Source: Campylobacteraceae bacterium (lineage in GTDB: Bacteria > Campylobacterota > Campylobacteria > Campylobacterales > Sulfurospirillaceae). From it: a stretch of 13,996 nucleotides of DNA. Under the pieces are notes generated by a model, which saw only the letters and a list, made by a program, of their open reading frames with translations, searched no databases and was not told the origin of the DNA. How positions within the stretch are numbered: the stretch's first letter is position 1; each line of letters begins with the position of its first letter. Below are positions 12,654-13,996 of this stretch, piece after piece. The translations under genes were made by a program, and so were the position numbers. Location of the stretch: contig JAFLKZ010000016.1 of assembly GCA_019162915.1 (NCBI GenBank), positions 1 to 13,996 of the forward strand, in the 5' to 3' direction.

Positions 12654-13996
12654 CGTCATCACCTTCGTTTGTATTGATGTAGTTTTTTGGAATTTCTATG
12701 GTAAACATCGTACAGGCGTAAAAGTTGGCACCACCTAATTTATGGCGAATATTTTTACATGTAATCTTACCATGCATATGCTTTTCAACCATCTGTTTGG
12801 ACATATAAAGCCCGATTCCCGTCCCTACACTTTTGTGTTTGGTGGTAAAGTAGGGGTCAAAAACCTTGGGTATTATATCACTTTTTATGCCACCACCATT
12901 GTCGATAACATTGATAAAAATCATTTCTGAATCTTGTTTAGCGATGATACGAATCATCTTTTCCACTAGCAGTGTTTTGTTGGAGAGAATATCTTTGGAG
13001 TTCCCAAGTAAGTTTAAAAGCACATGAATGAGCTCGTTTTTAAATCCAAACACTTCTAAATCTTCTTTAATAAAAAAGCTTAGTTTGATCTCTTCTTTCT
13101 CTAATTGGTACTTGGAGAGGTCGATGGCTTTTTGAATCACCTCTTTGATGCGGAAGGTTTTTTTGCTTTTGTTAGGATTAAAAAAAGTGCGAAAATCTTC
13201 GAGTGTATCAGACATGTTTTGAGAGAGTAGTTGCGCATCAGCAACGCGTGAAGTGATGAAAGCGGTGTCTAGTTTTCCTGCCATAAATTTACTCTCAAAA
13301 CTTTGAATAATCATCATCAATGAGCCAAGTGGTTGACGCCATTGGTGGGCAATGTTTTGAAGCATTTCGCCCAAAGAAGCGAGGCGTGCTTGTTGGAACA
13401 TGATGTTGTCTTTTTTGCGACTATTTTCAACCTCTTTTTTAATTCTAGATTCAAGTGAGTTATTTAAAAAGCGAAGCTCTTGCGTTTTTGATAGGACATT
13501 TTCTTCAAGATAGTTGTGTAGATTTTTAAAGTGGTTGATGATGGTGAAAAGTACCAACGAGATGAAAAAGAAGATAAGACCGATGAGCAAGATGAGCATA
13601 TACGTACTCGTGCGAAAAAGTCTATCGTTAATGCTTTTTTCGGTGATGGACTGTTTGAGGTGGATAGTGATAAGGCTTGAGAGATAAATGTTCAGTGAGT
13701 TTGTCTCTAACATAATGTTATCGATAATAGGAGCCATTTGCTGTTTTTTATTTGTTTTAAGGAGTTCAAGCAAGGCGTTGGTTTGTGCGTCGATACTATG
13801 CATTTTGGTATTAATTTTTTCGACGATACCTTGTTGAAAGATATTTTTCTCGGGTAAAGTAGGAGAAACAAGGAATAAGTTAAGCCATTTACTCGCAAAA
13901 TAGGGCAATCCTCCAATATCAGCATTGATAGATTGCTTATAATTTTCCCATTGCTTAGCCGTGATTTGTTGGGCAAGAAAAATTACTTCTATGGCG
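12634..13996 (-). CDS. Sensor histidine kinase, 5' end missing (cut by window edge)
   Basis: The frame stays open from the ATG at 13908 to the right edge, encoding about 29 more residues, so that ATG is internal and the gene starts outside. The visible part is the end of a helical, probably periplasmic sensor domain, a transmembrane helix (about bases 13540-13600), a coiled coil (LEENVLSKTQELRFLNNSLESRI), then the kinase core. Its H-box NIAHQWRQPLGSLM (His codon 13345-13347) is of the HQWRQPL type frequent in Campylobacterota. The N-box-like NLLGNSKDIL, DNGGGI and GTGIGLYMSKQMVEKHMHG complete the ATPase domain. It heads the part of the cluster leading into the regulator and selA-selB. The signal is unknown. 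Confidence 0.93.
   Translation of the reverse strand, partial: AIEVIFLAQQITAKQWENYKQSINADIGGLPYFASKWLNLFLVSPTLPEKNIFQQGIVEKINTKMHSIDAQTNALLELLKTNKKQQMAPIIDNIMLETNSLNIYLSSLITIHLKQSITEKSINDRLFRTSTYMLILLIGLIFFFISLVLFTIINHFKNLHNYLEENVLSKTQELRFLNNSLESRIKKEVENSRKKDNIMFQQARLASLGEMLQNIAHQWRQPLGSLMMIIQSFESKFMAGKLDTAFITSRVADAQLLSQNMSDTLEDFRTFFNPNKSKKTFRIKEVIQKAIDLSKYQLEKEEIKLSFFIKEDLEVFGFKNELIHVLLNLLGNSKDILSNKTLLVEKMIRIIAKQDSEMIFINVIDNGGGIKSDIIPKVFDPYFTTKHKSVGTGIGLYMSKQMVEKHMHGKITCKNIRHKLGGANFYACTMFTIEIPKNYINTNEGDDDEQAQF
12754..12765. repeat. Iterated palindrome, one mismatch (TTTACATGTAAT)
   Basis: Core intact, near the 3' end of the right-hand kinase gene, read as Thr-Cys-Lys-Asn, in the same alternate frame as the copy at 4150. 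Confidence 0.75.

Noticed and set aside
671..12765. TTTACATGTAAA as the operator of a transcription factor
   Set aside because: Every copy is inside coding sequence, often deep within genes, and none is in the promoter gaps.
12634..13908. A complete kinase gene starting at the ATG at 13908
   Set aside because: The frame continues without a stop to base 13996, and the sensor region upstream of the visible helix is incomplete. The gene is cut by the right edge.
1..13996. CRISPR array, insertion sequence, prophage or toxin-antitoxin genes
   Set aside because: No regular spacer-repeat pattern, transposase, integrase, terminal inverted repeats or paired small genes were seen.

Overview
The window is AT-rich and gene-dense, and its gene content points to a Campylobacterota (epsilonproteobacterial) chromosome, probably Sulfurospirillum or a close relative. 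The reasons are an ArsRS/CprRS-type two-component pair, a sensor kinase with the HQWRQPL-type H-box common in this phylum, an EptA/EptC-type phosphoethanolamine transferase, and selA-selB close to a DsbC-like gene. The genus is inferred from gene style only. No rRNA, tRNA, CRISPR array, insertion sequence or phage gene is visible. No stretch without a gene exceeds about 75 bases.

Left part (1-2650, + strand): the 3' part of a sensor histidine kinase cut by the window edge, then an eptA-type lipid A phosphoethanolamine transferase. The 53-base gap between them holds an 11-bp direct repeat (a likely response-regulator site), a TACAAT -10 box and an 18-bp perfect palindrome. This looks like a two-component system controlling surface modification.

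Middle part (2645-6528, - strand, read right to left): a periplasmic DsbC-like thiol:disulfide protein, a membrane protein made only of PAS domains, an OmpR-family response regulator and an ArsS-type histidine kinase. A 12-bp perfect hairpin separates the first two genes. A small unrecognised + strand gene (6601-6810) is divergent from the DsbC-like gene and shares a compact double promoter with it.

Right part (6807-13996, - strand, read right to left): an overlapping cluster of sensor histidine kinase (cut by the right edge), response regulator with an unusual winged-helix output, selA, selB and a membrane GGDEF/EAL protein. Junctions are a 20-base overlap, two 4-base ATGA overlaps and an 8-base gap. 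SelA converts Ser-tRNA(Sec) to Sec-tRNA(Sec), and SelB delivers it to UGA codons with a SECIS element. Their packing between a two-component system and a cyclic-di-GMP enzyme suggests selenoprotein synthesis is co-expressed with a sensory output.

Across the window the palindrome TTTACATGTAAA (core TACATGTA) recurs far more than base composition predicts: nine cores in 14 kb, all inside genes, five exact 12-mers, most densely in selA-selB. It usually encodes Leu-His-Val. It behaves like a highly iterated palindrome or uptake/organisation motif and is the most unusual signal here.
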